A DNA stretch of 13,088 nucleotides from Sandaracinaceae bacterium. GTDB taxonomy: Bacteria; Myxococcota_A; Polyangia; Polyangiales; JAFGIB01. This document shows, piece by piece, positions 1-6,400 of the stretch; position 1 is the first letter of the stretch; each line of letters begins with the position of its first letter. The translations under genes were made by a program, and so were the position numbers. The DNA is taken from assembly GCA_017881145.1 (NCBI GenBank), contig JADGRG010000689.1:1-13088 (forward strand), read 5' to 3'. The notes beneath the pieces were generated by a model. It did not search any database, was not told the DNA's origin, and worked only from the letters and a program-made list of their open reading frames with translations.

Positions 1-625
1 CTCTGCGATAGCGTCGCAAGAGCTCGCGTGAGCGTTCGGCCAGCAACCGCCGCACTTCGCGTCGAATGCCTTTCACGCGTGGGATCTGCATGTTGTCGTA
101 GCCGGTGGTGGCATGCCGCAGCCAGGCGATGGTGGCCGCTTCGGCACGTCGTTCGATGGGAATGCGCTTGGTGCGCGCGACCGTGCCACTGCCCACGGGT
201 ACGGCGTGATCTGCGATCGCTTTGGCGAGCGCGCCTGCCAGCTCGGCGTAGCTGGGTGCAAACGCGAGAAACGCAAAGACGGCAGCATTGAAGTCTTCCT
301 CGTACTGCTCTTCCTGCGCCGCGCGCCGCTTGCGTCCGCTCTCTCGCTTTTTCGCGTAGGCGGGATCTTCGCGCTCGGCAGCTAGCTCCGCCCGCAGCGC
401 TTCCACGGTCTGGCCGAGGGTCCACACGCCATGTGAGAAGGTCTTGCGTCCGCGCTTCTCTTGCACCGCCCAGCAGGGGCCGGCTTGCTTGATGCGTCGG
501 GTGAGCGCGGGGTCTCCGGGCGGAACCAAGGTCCAGCCGGCAGGCACCACCCGTACTTGATTGTCAGCCGAGCGCACGGTCCCCGCGCGGGGACCAGGCG
601 AAACGATGCGATGTTGTTCAGGCAC
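1..625 (-). CDS. DUF2293 domain-containing protein (partial, C-terminus off the left edge)
   Basis: Translating the minus strand gives an uninterrupted frame from an in-frame stop at 695-697 down to the window edge. The readable protein has an N-terminal part with PAGWTLVPPGDPALTRR and WAVQEKRGRKTFSHGVW, then a charged KKRESGRKRR helix. It ends with the block that marks DUF2293: VPVGSGTVARTKRIPIERRA, then AWLRHATTGYDNMQIPRVKG and an Arg-rich REVRRLLAERSRELLRRYRR. The function of this family is unknown; the basic C-terminus could suit nucleic-acid contact, but that is only inference. There is no in-frame ATG. The GTG at 625 gives the longest form; the GTG at 577 is an alternative and lies directly beside an 18-bp palindrome. 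Codons between the two starts are less GC-rich at the third position, so the shorter form is possible. The gene is divergent from the methyltransferase-like gene at 791. Confidence 0.82.
   Translation of the reverse strand, partial: MPEQHRIVSPGPRAGTVRSADNQVRVVPAGWTLVPPGDPALTRRIKQAGPCWAVQEKRGRKTFSHGVWTLGQTVEALRAELAAEREDPAYAKKRESGRKRRAAQEEQYEEDFNAAVFAFLAFAPSYAELAGALAKAIADHAVPVGSGTVARTKRIPIERRAEAATIAWLRHATTGYDNMQIPRVKGIRREVRRLLAERSRELLRRYRR
578..595. repeat. Perfect 18-bp palindrome
   Basis: GGTCCCCGCGCGGGGACC equals its own reverse complement over all 18 bases. It lies in the N-terminal codons of the DUF2293 gene if translation starts at 625, or immediately upstream of the start codon if it starts at GTG 577. 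In the second case it could be an operator or a hairpin over the ribosome binding site. Some self-complementarity is expected in GC-rich DNA, so the role is unproven. Confidence 0.6.
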
Positions 626-790
626 GACGCGCTGATGTACGCCGACCCGGCCGCTCCGCCAAGGGTGTTCGGTGGTCCCGGCGCGCCGCCATGCTCAACG
701 CGCCATGGACAAAGCTGGCAAGCTCGTGACCAATGTGTTTGCCCCCCGCTTGCATCGGCGCGGAAAACTGGCAAAGCACGGGGCTCCTCT
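626..790. other. Divergent intergenic region between the DUF2293 and methyltransferase-like genes
   Basis: This 165-bp gap separates two divergently transcribed genes, so it should carry both promoters. I found no convincing -35/-10 pair and no strong Shine-Dalgarno sequence in front of the ATG at 791. An AscI-type GGCGCGCC octamer lies at 680-687 and is not considered meaningful. A 49-codon frame beginning with ATG at 705 overlaps the next gene and is not supported. Confidence 0.4.
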
Positions 791-1480
791 ATGCCGCGCG
801 CGTTTACCTTGCTCGATCGTGTGGAAACTCCGGAAGGCTCGCTGGAGCTGAGACAGCGCAGCGAGCGGGATTTCATGATCACGGTGGGCGGGCGCGTGCT
901 GATGAGCAGCCTCATCCACCGCTCTGAAGTGATCGTGGCCGAGCTGGGTTGTGCGCCCATCCGCGATCGCAGGGCGCCGCGTGTGCTGGTGGGTGGGCTC
1001 GGGCTTGGGTATACGCTGCGCGCTGCTCTGGATGCGCTGCCGAAGAGTGCGCGCGTGCAAGTGGCCGAGCTCAACGCAGTCGTGAAGACCTGGTGCGAAG
1101 GCCCGCTGGCTGTGCTCACCAGCGGCGCCGCCCTGGACGAACGCGTCAGCATCGTGATCGATGACGTCAGCGCGTGCATTCGACGCGCTGCGAAGGCCGA
1201 GCTAGCCGAGCGCTTGGATGCGATCATCGTCGACTTGTACGAAGGTCCGAGGAATCTCAAGCCGGGACAACGAGACCCTCTCTATGGTGCGCAGAGCCTG
1301 CGCGACGTTCACGCAGCGCTCAGCGAGGGTGGCGTGTACGCGGTCTGGGCGGAGGAGCCTAACCAAGCCTTTCAGCAACGCCTGGTTGCAGCCGGCTTTC
1401 AGGTGGAGCTTACGCGCGTGCGCGCAGGCGGTCCGCGCCATGCCGTGTACGTGGCGACCAAGCAAGGCGCGCGCAAGTGA
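791..1480 (+). CDS. Spermidine synthase-like SAM-dependent methyltransferase-fold protein
   Basis: 229 residues. The centre is a Rossmann nucleotide-binding fold: VLVGGLGLGYTLR (residues 65-77) is the glycine-rich motif I, VAELN (91-95) supplies the acidic residue at the end of strand 2, and DAIIVDLYEGP (143-153) matches the strand-4 motif of the spermine/spermidine synthase superfamily. Short proteins of this type are often annotated as spermidine synthase. At 229 residues it is shorter than true spermidine synthases (about 280 or more), so polyamine synthesis is uncertain and the substrate is unknown. It is probably cytosolic, as no signal peptide or membrane segment is seen. The frame is open further upstream to 461, but that part overlaps the DUF2293 gene and reads as non-protein-like; ATG 791 matches where the recognisable family begins. 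The 3' end converges with the next minus-strand gene, leaving 7 nt. Confidence 0.85.
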   Translation: MPRAFTLLDRVETPEGSLELRQRSERDFMITVGGRVLMSSLIHRSEVIVAELGCAPIRDRRAPRVLVGGLGLGYTLRAALDALPKSARVQVAELNAVVKTWCEGPLAVLTSGAALDERVSIVIDDVSACIRRAAKAELAERLDAIIVDLYEGPRNLKPGQRDPLYGAQSLRDVHAALSEGGVYAVWAEEPNQAFQQRLVAAGFQVELTRVRAGGPRHAVYVATKQGARK

Positions 1481-1487
1481 ACACGCG

Positions 1488-3494
1488 TCAGTGCTCAGCG
1501 CCACTCTGCAGGCGCTTGAGGTTTTCCCGAGCGCTGGCATCGTTGGGTGAGAGCTGCACCGCTTTCTCCAGCAGGTGGAGCGCGCGGGCACGGTCGCCTC
1601 GGTTGTAGGCGAAGAAGGCCAGCTCGTTGAGTGCGGCGGGGTCATCCGGGCGGAGCTGCAGGTATTGATTCCAAGCAGCTTCGGATGCGGCCAATTCGCC
1701 TCGCGAGAGCAGAAGACCAGCCAGCAGAGGCAGAATCTCTGGCTGGCGCTCTCCGAAGGCCAACGCGCTCTTTAGGTTTTGGATTCGGCCGTCGAGATCT
1801 CCGGTCAGCTCGAAGTAGTGGTCGAGGTGTAAGGCGTCGGCCACGCGCGCAGGCTTCGTGCCCCGCGCGGAGGCTGCAAGGTTCGCGCTTGCGGAAGGCG
1901 CGTGGCTCGCCGCCTCGTCCTTGACCCAGAAAGAGGCTGCGGCGTCCAGGTAGTCCAGGTGCCAGTCGGGCGCATGGGACAGGTAGGGCAGAAGACCGGT
2001 GGCTTCCCGAGAGCCGTGCGAGAGCAGGACACCCTTTACACCGTAGTGCTGCGCGAGCCTGGTCCACAGGGCCGGTGAGGCCGGGGAAGCGAGGATGGCC
2101 TCGATCTCCTGCGGGTCGTAGATCTCCCAGCGGCCGTCGCTGAGGGGAAGCATCGCGGGGAAGCTCGAGAAGAGCACGAATCCGCCTAGATCGTTGGAGT
2201 TCCAGAGCGGGCCGTGGAATCCGGTCTGCCGCCAACGGCGGCTGACGCCGTAGGGAAAGTAAGATGGCGTGGCGCCGATGCCTGCGCGTCCGGCCAGGTT
2301 CATGAAGTCGTAATACTTCCCCGAGAGCGGCCATGCGGCACACGCGGCGGCGAGGAGACCGGCTGCAATGGGAAACCACCTGGGCGGTGGGCGCTTCCAC
2401 ACGTTCCACGCAGCAACCTGCCTGGCGAGCAGCGGCGCCGCAGCCAGTGCGAAGAAGACGATGTTGCGGCGACCAGTCAGAGAGGCCGCCAGCATCGCTG
2501 TTGCGGCCAAGGCATAGAGGCTCAGCCAACGGTAGTGTCTGACCAGGCGGGGCAGCGTCAGGGCGACAGCTGCGAGCAGGCCGATGTAGACCCACGCTGC
2601 AGCGCCGGCGAGAGCCGCGGGTCCAAACGTCGGGGAGAGCTCTCCCAGTTGCTTCATGGTGGTTGCGGCATGCGAGCCCACCTCCTGGAAGAGCAGCCAC
2701 GCGTAGCTCCAGGTCCCGAAGCCCGAGGGTGTCAGCAGGGTCGCAAGGGTGGTTGCGATTCCAAGCCCCAGCGCCGCCACCCAACGCGAGGGTTTGGATT
2801 GAAGCCGCAGGCCAAGCTCTTCCAAGAAGAGACAGCCGCAAAGGCCAGGGCCCACCACGAAGAGTCCGTGGCAGTTGGTCATGACCACTTGCAGCCCGAC
2901 CAGGGATGCTTGGACCTTCCAGGTGGTCCATCGACGCTCACCCAGGCCATAGAGAAACGCTGCTGTGCCGAGATAGGTGACAAGCTCTGGGCGCGGCAGA
3001 AAGCGCTCAGTGCAGGCCAACGCGGCGACCATCACGAGCAGTGCCGAAGGCAGCGCAGGCAGAACGACCCGGCAGGTGCGGAACACCAAAAAGAGCGTGG
3101 TGAACCAGAGCAGGGCTGCTCCGGCCTGGACCCCGACCCAACCAGCCGCTGCGTGGAGCGCAGCAAACGCCACCTGGAAGAGCCAGTGCGAGTCGTGGTA
3201 GGCGCGGCCGAAGCCCGCGACGGTGTAGAGGTCGTGTTGGGGAACTCTTCCGGTGGCGAGGATGTCCCTCCCGATCACCAGGTGCCACCAGATGTCGAGG
3301 TCATAGACCTGGACAGCCAGGAAGCTGACAACGACTAAAGCACAGCATGCCAGCGCCGCACGCTCGGGCCACGGCGAATGAAACGGTCTGAAGAAGGACG
3401 ACCGAGACTTGCCCGCAAGTGAGGCCCCACCCTGGGCGCTCTCTGGCGCAGCGACTCCCGGCTCCGGCGTGGCACTTCGGGGCGGCTTAGACAT
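1488..3494 (-). CDS. GT-C-like polytopic membrane protein with C-terminal TPR repeats
   Basis: 668 residues from ATG 3494. A Pro/Ala/Ser-rich N-terminal stretch (1-40) is followed by several hydrophobic segments between about 45 and 400. Between the first ones lie DLDIWWH (65-71) and HDSHWLFQ (100-107), which resemble the acidic and aromatic loop motifs of GT-C-fold membrane glycosyltransferase-like proteins. A later non-membrane part has WNSNDLGGFVLF (from about 431) and SDGRWEIYDP (from about 452), similar to the conserved WNxxxxGG and DGR motifs of uncharacterised bacterial membrane proteins of this class. Residues about 556-668 form TPR-type helix pairs, e.g. AAWNQYLQLRPDDPAALNEL and ALHLLEKAVQLSPNDASA. 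The activity is unknown; transfer of a lipid-linked sugar is a family-level guess. GTG 3530 would add 12 residues and has AAGG about 9 nt upstream; ATG 3494 lacks a clear Shine-Dalgarno, so the start is unsettled. It lies downstream of groEL on the same strand. Confidence 0.8.
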   Translation of the reverse strand: MSKPPRSATPEPGVAAPESAQGGASLAGKSRSSFFRPFHSPWPERAALACCALVVVSFLAVQVYDLDIWWHLVIGRDILATGRVPQHDLYTVAGFGRAYHDSHWLFQVAFAALHAAAGWVGVQAGAALLWFTTLFLVFRTCRVVLPALPSALLVMVAALACTERFLPRPELVTYLGTAAFLYGLGERRWTTWKVQASLVGLQVVMTNCHGLFVVGPGLCGCLFLEELGLRLQSKPSRWVAALGLGIATTLATLLTPSGFGTWSYAWLLFQEVGSHAATTMKQLGELSPTFGPAALAGAAAWVYIGLLAAVALTLPRLVRHYRWLSLYALAATAMLAASLTGRRNIVFFALAAAPLLARQVAAWNVWKRPPPRWFPIAAGLLAAACAAWPLSGKYYDFMNLAGRAGIGATPSYFPYGVSRRWRQTGFHGPLWNSNDLGGFVLFSSFPAMLPLSDGRWEIYDPQEIEAILASPASPALWTRLAQHYGVKGVLLSHGSREATGLLPYLSHAPDWHLDYLDAAASFWVKDEAASHAPSASANLAASARGTKPARVADALHLDHYFELTGDLDGRIQNLKSALAFGERQPEILPLLAGLLLSRGELAASEAAWNQYLQLRPDDPAALNELAFFAYNRGDRARALHLLEKAVQLSPNDASARENLKRLQSGAEH

Positions 3495-3501
3495 CCGTTG
3501 A

Positions 3502-3627
3502 TCACTCGAGAGTCTGGCAGCGGAGTCCACTCACACGGACCTTGCCAGTCTCGATGTTGTAGACCGCCCCCCCCGCCTTGAGCCAGCCCTCTTTCGTCTG
3601 CTCGCGAGTGGGCTTGGGCTGAGGCGC
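3502..3627 (-). pseudogene. Possible gene remnant, weakly like a beta-carbonic anhydrase C-terminus
   Basis: Directly after the groEL stop codon, in the same frame, 41 sense codons run to a TGA at 3502-3504. The middle reads TKEGWLKAGGAVYNIETGKV, which sounds like the closing strand of some beta-carbonic anhydrases (typical form: VGAxYDxxTGKV). The reading is coherent on both sides of a run of eight G (8 C on the plus strand at 3567-3574). There is no good start codon and far too little length for an enzyme. It may be the tail of a deleted gene, or chance. The similarity is from memory of the family and has not been tested. Confidence 0.25.
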
Positions 3628-5253
3628 TCACTCCATGCCGCGCATGCCGGCGCCCGGCTTGCCTTCGTGCTCGTCGGGGATCTCGGTGAGCGTGGCCTCG
3701 GCGAGCAGGAGCACGCTCGCGACCGAGACAGCGTTGGTGAGCCCCACGCGCACCACTTTGGTCGGGTCGATGATCCCAGCTTCGAAGAGATCGACATAAC
3801 GCCCCGTTGCGGCATCGAAGCCGAAGGCGCCTTGGCCTGCGCGCATCTTGTCGACCACCACGCCTCCGTCCACGTCTGAATTCACCGCGATCTGCCGGGC
3901 TGGCGCCTCCATGGCACGTGCCAGGATTCGCACGCCGGTGCGTTCGTCGCCTTCGCAGGCCAGGGCTTCCTTCTCCACGGCGACTGCCGCCCGCAAGAGC
4001 GCGAGGCCAGCTCCTGGCACGATGCCCTCCGCCACTGCAGCCCGCGTCGCGTGGATTGCGTCGTCGAAGGCTTCCTTCTTTGTCTTCATCTCGGCTTCGC
4101 TCGGTGCACCGACCCTAATCACGGCGACGCCGCCAGCGAGCTTGGCCAGGCGCTCCTCCAGCTTCTCGCGATCGTAGTCGCTCTTGGTCTCTTTGATCTG
4201 CTGCCGGATGTGTTCGACCCGCGCATGGATCGCGGCCTTGTCGCCGCGTCCACCGACCACCGTGGTGGCGTCCTTCGTCACGAGCACGCGCGCCGCCGAG
4301 CCGAGCGAAGTCTCGTCGGCATGCTCTAGCTTCATCCCGGCTTCGTCCGAGATCACCTTGCCACCTGTCAGGATCGCGATGTCTTCGAGCATGGCTTTGC
4401 GCCGGTCGCCGAAGCCCGGCGCTTTGACGGCGACACAGGGCAGGGTGCCGCGCAGCTTGTTCACGACCAGCGTGGCGAGCGCTTCACCTTCTACGTCTTC
4501 GGCGATGATGACCAGCGGTCGGCCAGCCTGAGCCACGCGCTCCAGCAAGGGGAGAAGAGGCGGCATGGCCGAGACGCGCTTGTCGTAGAGCAAGATCGAG
4601 GGCGCTTCCAGCACGCACTCCATGTGGTCGGGCGACGTCACGAAGTAGGCGGAGAGATAGCCGTGGTCGAATTGCATGCCCTCGACCACTTCCAGCTCGG
4701 TGCTGATGCCTTTGGCCTCCTCGACGGTAATCACGCCTTCGCTGCCCACCCGCTCCGTGGCCTGCGCCACCAGCTCACCGATGCTGTTGTCGTTGTGCGC
4801 CGAGATGGCTGCCACTTGCGCGCGCTCTTTGGGGGTCTGGATGGGTCGAGAGAGTACGCCGAGTGCCTTGATCGCAACCTGTAAGGCGCGATCGAGACCA
4901 CGCTTGACGTCGACTGCGCTGGCGCCTGCCACCACGTTGCGCAACCCGTCTGCCCAGATCGCTTGCGCGATGATGGTCGCAGTAGTCGTTCCGTCGCCGA
5001 CCTCTTCCGAGGTGCGCACCGCGACCTGCCGCAGCATCCGGGCGCCGAGATCCTCCTCGGGATCTTGTAGCTCGAACTCCTTGGCGATCGTCACGCCGTC
5101 GTTGCAGACGTTGGGATTTCCCCAACGCTTGCCGATCAGCACGCTGCGCGACTTGGGACCAAGCGTTACGCGCATGCAGTCGGCCAGCAGGGTTGTTCCA
5201 TGCAGGACTTTCTCGCGCGCTTCGCTCCGAAAGAGCACTCGCTTGTGAGTCAT
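3628..5253 (-). CDS. groEL: Chaperonin GroEL, divergent paralogue type
   Basis: 541 residues, close to the usual 545 or so; forms the double-ring ATP-driven folding chamber of the cytosol. The numbering matches E. coli GroEL: D52 in NDGVTIAKE, GDGTTTAT at 86-93 (D87), and D398 in DDAIHATRAAV, so the ATPase aspartates are kept. The hinge and apical regions (GYLSAYFVT, APGFGDRRKAMLEDIA) are recognisable. Oddities: TLGPKS replaces TLGPKG (G35S), N51 replaces Lys, VPGAG replaces the usual GGG (A415), and the C-terminus ends EGKPGAGMRGME with only a vestige of the GGM-repeat tail. Such changes suggest a second, specialised GroEL. No groES gene lies beside it. The frame is open upstream to 5586, but ATG 5253 fits the family N-terminus and has AGAGGA four bases upstream. 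The 292-bp region before it carries three inverted repeats. Confidence 0.96.
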   Translation of the reverse strand: MTHKRVLFRSEAREKVLHGTTLLADCMRVTLGPKSRSVLIGKRWGNPNVCNDGVTIAKEFELQDPEEDLGARMLRQVAVRTSEEVGDGTTTATIIAQAIWADGLRNVVAGASAVDVKRGLDRALQVAIKALGVLSRPIQTPKERAQVAAISAHNDNSIGELVAQATERVGSEGVITVEEAKGISTELEVVEGMQFDHGYLSAYFVTSPDHMECVLEAPSILLYDKRVSAMPPLLPLLERVAQAGRPLVIIAEDVEGEALATLVVNKLRGTLPCVAVKAPGFGDRRKAMLEDIAILTGGKVISDEAGMKLEHADETSLGSAARVLVTKDATTVVGGRGDKAAIHARVEHIRQQIKETKSDYDREKLEERLAKLAGGVAVIRVGAPSEAEMKTKKEAFDDAIHATRAAVAEGIVPGAGLALLRAAVAVEKEALACEGDERTGVRILARAMEAPARQIAVNSDVDGGVVVDKMRAGQGAFGFDAATGRYVDLFEAGIIDPTKVVRVGLTNAVSVASVLLLAEATLTEIPDEHEGKPGAGMRGME

Positions 5254-5257
5254 CTTG

Positions 5258-5263
5258 TCCTCT
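5258..5263 (-). promoter_or_regulatory. groEL Shine-Dalgarno sequence
   Basis: AGAGGA on the minus strand, four bases before ATG 5253. It fixes the groEL start and rules out the longer open frame. The 7-bp-stem hairpin at 5264-5280 abuts it with no gap. Confidence 0.75.
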
Positions 5264-5280
5264 GCTGCCGTAGCGGCAGC
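5264..5280 (-). promoter_or_regulatory. Hairpin abutting the groEL ribosome binding site
   Basis: GCTGCCG, a 3-nt loop, then CGGCAGC: a perfect 7-bp GC-rich inverted repeat immediately 5' of the groEL Shine-Dalgarno sequence. In the mRNA it would place a stable stem directly against the ribosome landing site. It could modulate translation or stabilise the 5' end. The structure is plain in the sequence; the function is inference. Confidence 0.5.
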
Positions 5281-5304
5281 TTGTGCAGGCCCCGCTGAAA
5301 ACCG

Positions 5305-5345
5305 GTGCACCCTCGGCCCGCCCTGGGAAGGGGCCTCGGGTGCAC
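5305..5345. repeat. Imperfect inverted repeat in the groEL upstream region
   Basis: Arms GTGCACCC (5305-5312) and GGGTGCAC (5338-5345) are perfectly complementary. Inside them GGCCC and GGGCC can pair after a two-base mismatch, leaving a loop of roughly ten bases. It sits between the end of the glycosyltransferase gene and groEL. It could be an operator, a 5'-leader hairpin or a terminator for the upstream operon, but no U-run follows on either strand. Confidence 0.45.
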
Positions 5346-5423
5346 GCCAGACAACTAACCCCCGCCTGCAGCCCGGCAAGGCACTCAGTCGCTGCTGGAG
5401 GCACACCTGTCTGCGGTCGCTCT

Positions 5424-5455
5424 TGGACAGCCGAGCTCGCTGGCGCAGCTGTCCA
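5424..5455. promoter_or_regulatory. 32-bp dyad, candidate operator upstream of groEL
   Basis: TGGACAGC (5424-5431) and GCTGTCCA (5448-5455) are perfect 8-bp inverted arms separated by 16 bp. The spacer starts with the palindrome CGAGCTCG (5432-5439). Arm centres about 24 bp apart could suit a dimeric regulator bound on one face, or two dimers. It is not the CIRCE heat-shock element. No promoter could be placed with confidence nearby. Confidence 0.4.
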
Positions 5456-5545
5456 CACTCGACCGGTCCCGTTCCCTTGGCTTCGTCGGTGGTAGCATCG
5501 AGCTGCTGATGAAGACGATGACGTCTACGCGCGGGCTCGCGGCGG

Positions 5546-6388
5546 CTAGCTCGTGATGCCAAGCTCGTCGAGCTCGGCGGCGGCACGACCGAGATTCAGA
5601 TCCTCACCATCGCTCGCCACGTCCTGGCCGGCGAAGCGAGCGCGCAGAGCTGACCCAGGTGTCGCCCGGCGGCGCAGGGCTGCCAACGCACGGCGAAAGA
5701 GGACCCGCGCGAGCACGAAGGGAATCACTGCGAGCGCGTGGCGTAGGCGAATGCCGCTGGCTTCGTCGGCGTAGATCGGTCGCACCATCACGTCCCGCAC
5801 TCGCGCCTTCGCGGCTACCAGACGGCCAAGCAGGTCGTTCGGATAGCCGTAACCGCGCCAGAGCTCGTGCATGGGCAGGGCCAGCGCGGCGCGGCGGTGC
5901 AACGCCGTGTAGCCGCACTGCGAGTCCCGAACGGCAAGCCCGGTCACCAGACGCGTGCCGAGCGAGAGCACCTGGTTGCCGATGAAACGGCTGAGCGGCA
6001 TGCGACGCAGCGCCTGTGGATGCGAGAGCCTGTCGCCCTTGGTGTAGTCCGCGTCGCCAGCGAGCACGGGGGCAAGCAGCTCGCGCAGGTCCTGGGGGTC
6101 CATCTGGTTGTCGCCAGCCATCACAGCCACGATGTCGGCGCCCTCCGCAAAGGCCCTGGTGTAGCCCGTGCTCAGGGCCGCGCCCACGCCGAGGTTATCC
6201 GGGTGGCGCAGCACCGTGACGCGCGGGTCGCCCACCGCCTGCGCGCGGGCGCTGGTGTCGTCGCGGCTGCCGTCGTCGACCACCACCACGCGATCGACGT
6301 AAGCCGGCATGGACCGCAGGGTCGCTGCGATGTGCCGGGCTTCGTTGTAAGCGGGGACCACCACCGCGATCTGAGCATGCTGCAGCAT
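5546..6388 (-). CDS. Family 2 glycosyltransferase (dolichol-phosphate-mannose synthase-like)
   Basis: 280 residues. The GT-A nucleotide-sugar binding fold is clear: IAVVVPAYNEARHI (7-20) opens the domain, VVVVDDGSRDDTS (34-46) carries the DD that binds the nucleotide, and VMAGDNQMDPQDL (89-101) replaces the usual DADGQ(H)DP metal-binding motif with GDNQMDP. Then come the DSQCGYTALHRRAAL region and an amphipathic, Arg-rich C-terminal segment (IRLRHALAVIPFVLARVLF) that may touch the membrane. Donor and acceptor are unknown; transfer of a sugar to a polyprenyl phosphate or a surface glycan is likely from the family. It is the last gene of an apparent operon, 12 nt after glmS. No strong Shine-Dalgarno precedes ATG 6388, which fits translational coupling. 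Confidence 0.9.
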   Translation of the reverse strand: MLQHAQIAVVVPAYNEARHIAATLRSMPAYVDRVVVVDDGSRDDTSARAQAVGDPRVTVLRHPDNLGVGAALSTGYTRAFAEGADIVAVMAGDNQMDPQDLRELLAPVLAGDADYTKGDRLSHPQALRRMPLSRFIGNQVLSLGTRLVTGLAVRDSQCGYTALHRRAALALPMHELWRGYGYPNDLLGRLVAAKARVRDVMVRPIYADEASGIRLRHALAVIPFVLARVLFRRALAALRRRATPGSALRARFAGQDVASDGEDLNLGRAAAELDELGITS

Positions 6389-6400
6389 CTGCGTGCCGCT

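Larger units (their letters stand above)
5254..5545. other. 292-bp intergenic region upstream of groEL
   Basis: No convincing protein gene. The minus-strand frame is open through it, continuing the groEL frame, but the translation is Arg/Gln-rich low-quality sequence, typical of noncoding GC-rich DNA. The region must hold the groEL promoter unless groEL is read from the preceding operon. It contains three separate inverted repeats (5264-5280, 5305-5345, 5424-5455), more than the other gaps in this window. A structured leader or small RNA cannot be excluded. Confidence 0.5.

Noticed and set aside
705..854. 49-codon plus-strand frame starting MDKAGKLVTN
   Set aside because: Overlaps the better-supported gene at 791 in another frame, has no ribosome binding site and no recognisable family.
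382..1260. Long minus-strand open frame of 292 codons
   Set aside because: Antisense to the methyltransferase-like gene and overlapping the DUF2293 gene in another frame; the translation is Ser/Arg/Pro-rich with no family features, as expected from high-GC shadow frames.
1478..1500. Terminator between the convergent genes at 1480 and 1488
   Set aside because: Only 7 nt separate the genes and no stem-loop with a T-run is visible.
1642..2931. 429-codon minus-strand frame inside the TPR membrane gene
   Set aside because: Same strand but another frame; Arg/Pro-rich translation lacking hydrophobic segments or motifs.
5234..5250. CIRCE-like pairing (GCACTC and GAGT) near the groEL start
   Set aside because: Short, with wrong spacing, and inside the first groEL codons; does not match TTAGCACTC-N9-GAGTGCTAA.
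5254..5586. N-terminal extension of GroEL to 5586
   Set aside because: The family begins at ATG 5253, which has a Shine-Dalgarno sequence; the extension is low-quality sequence and overlaps the end of the glycosyltransferase gene.
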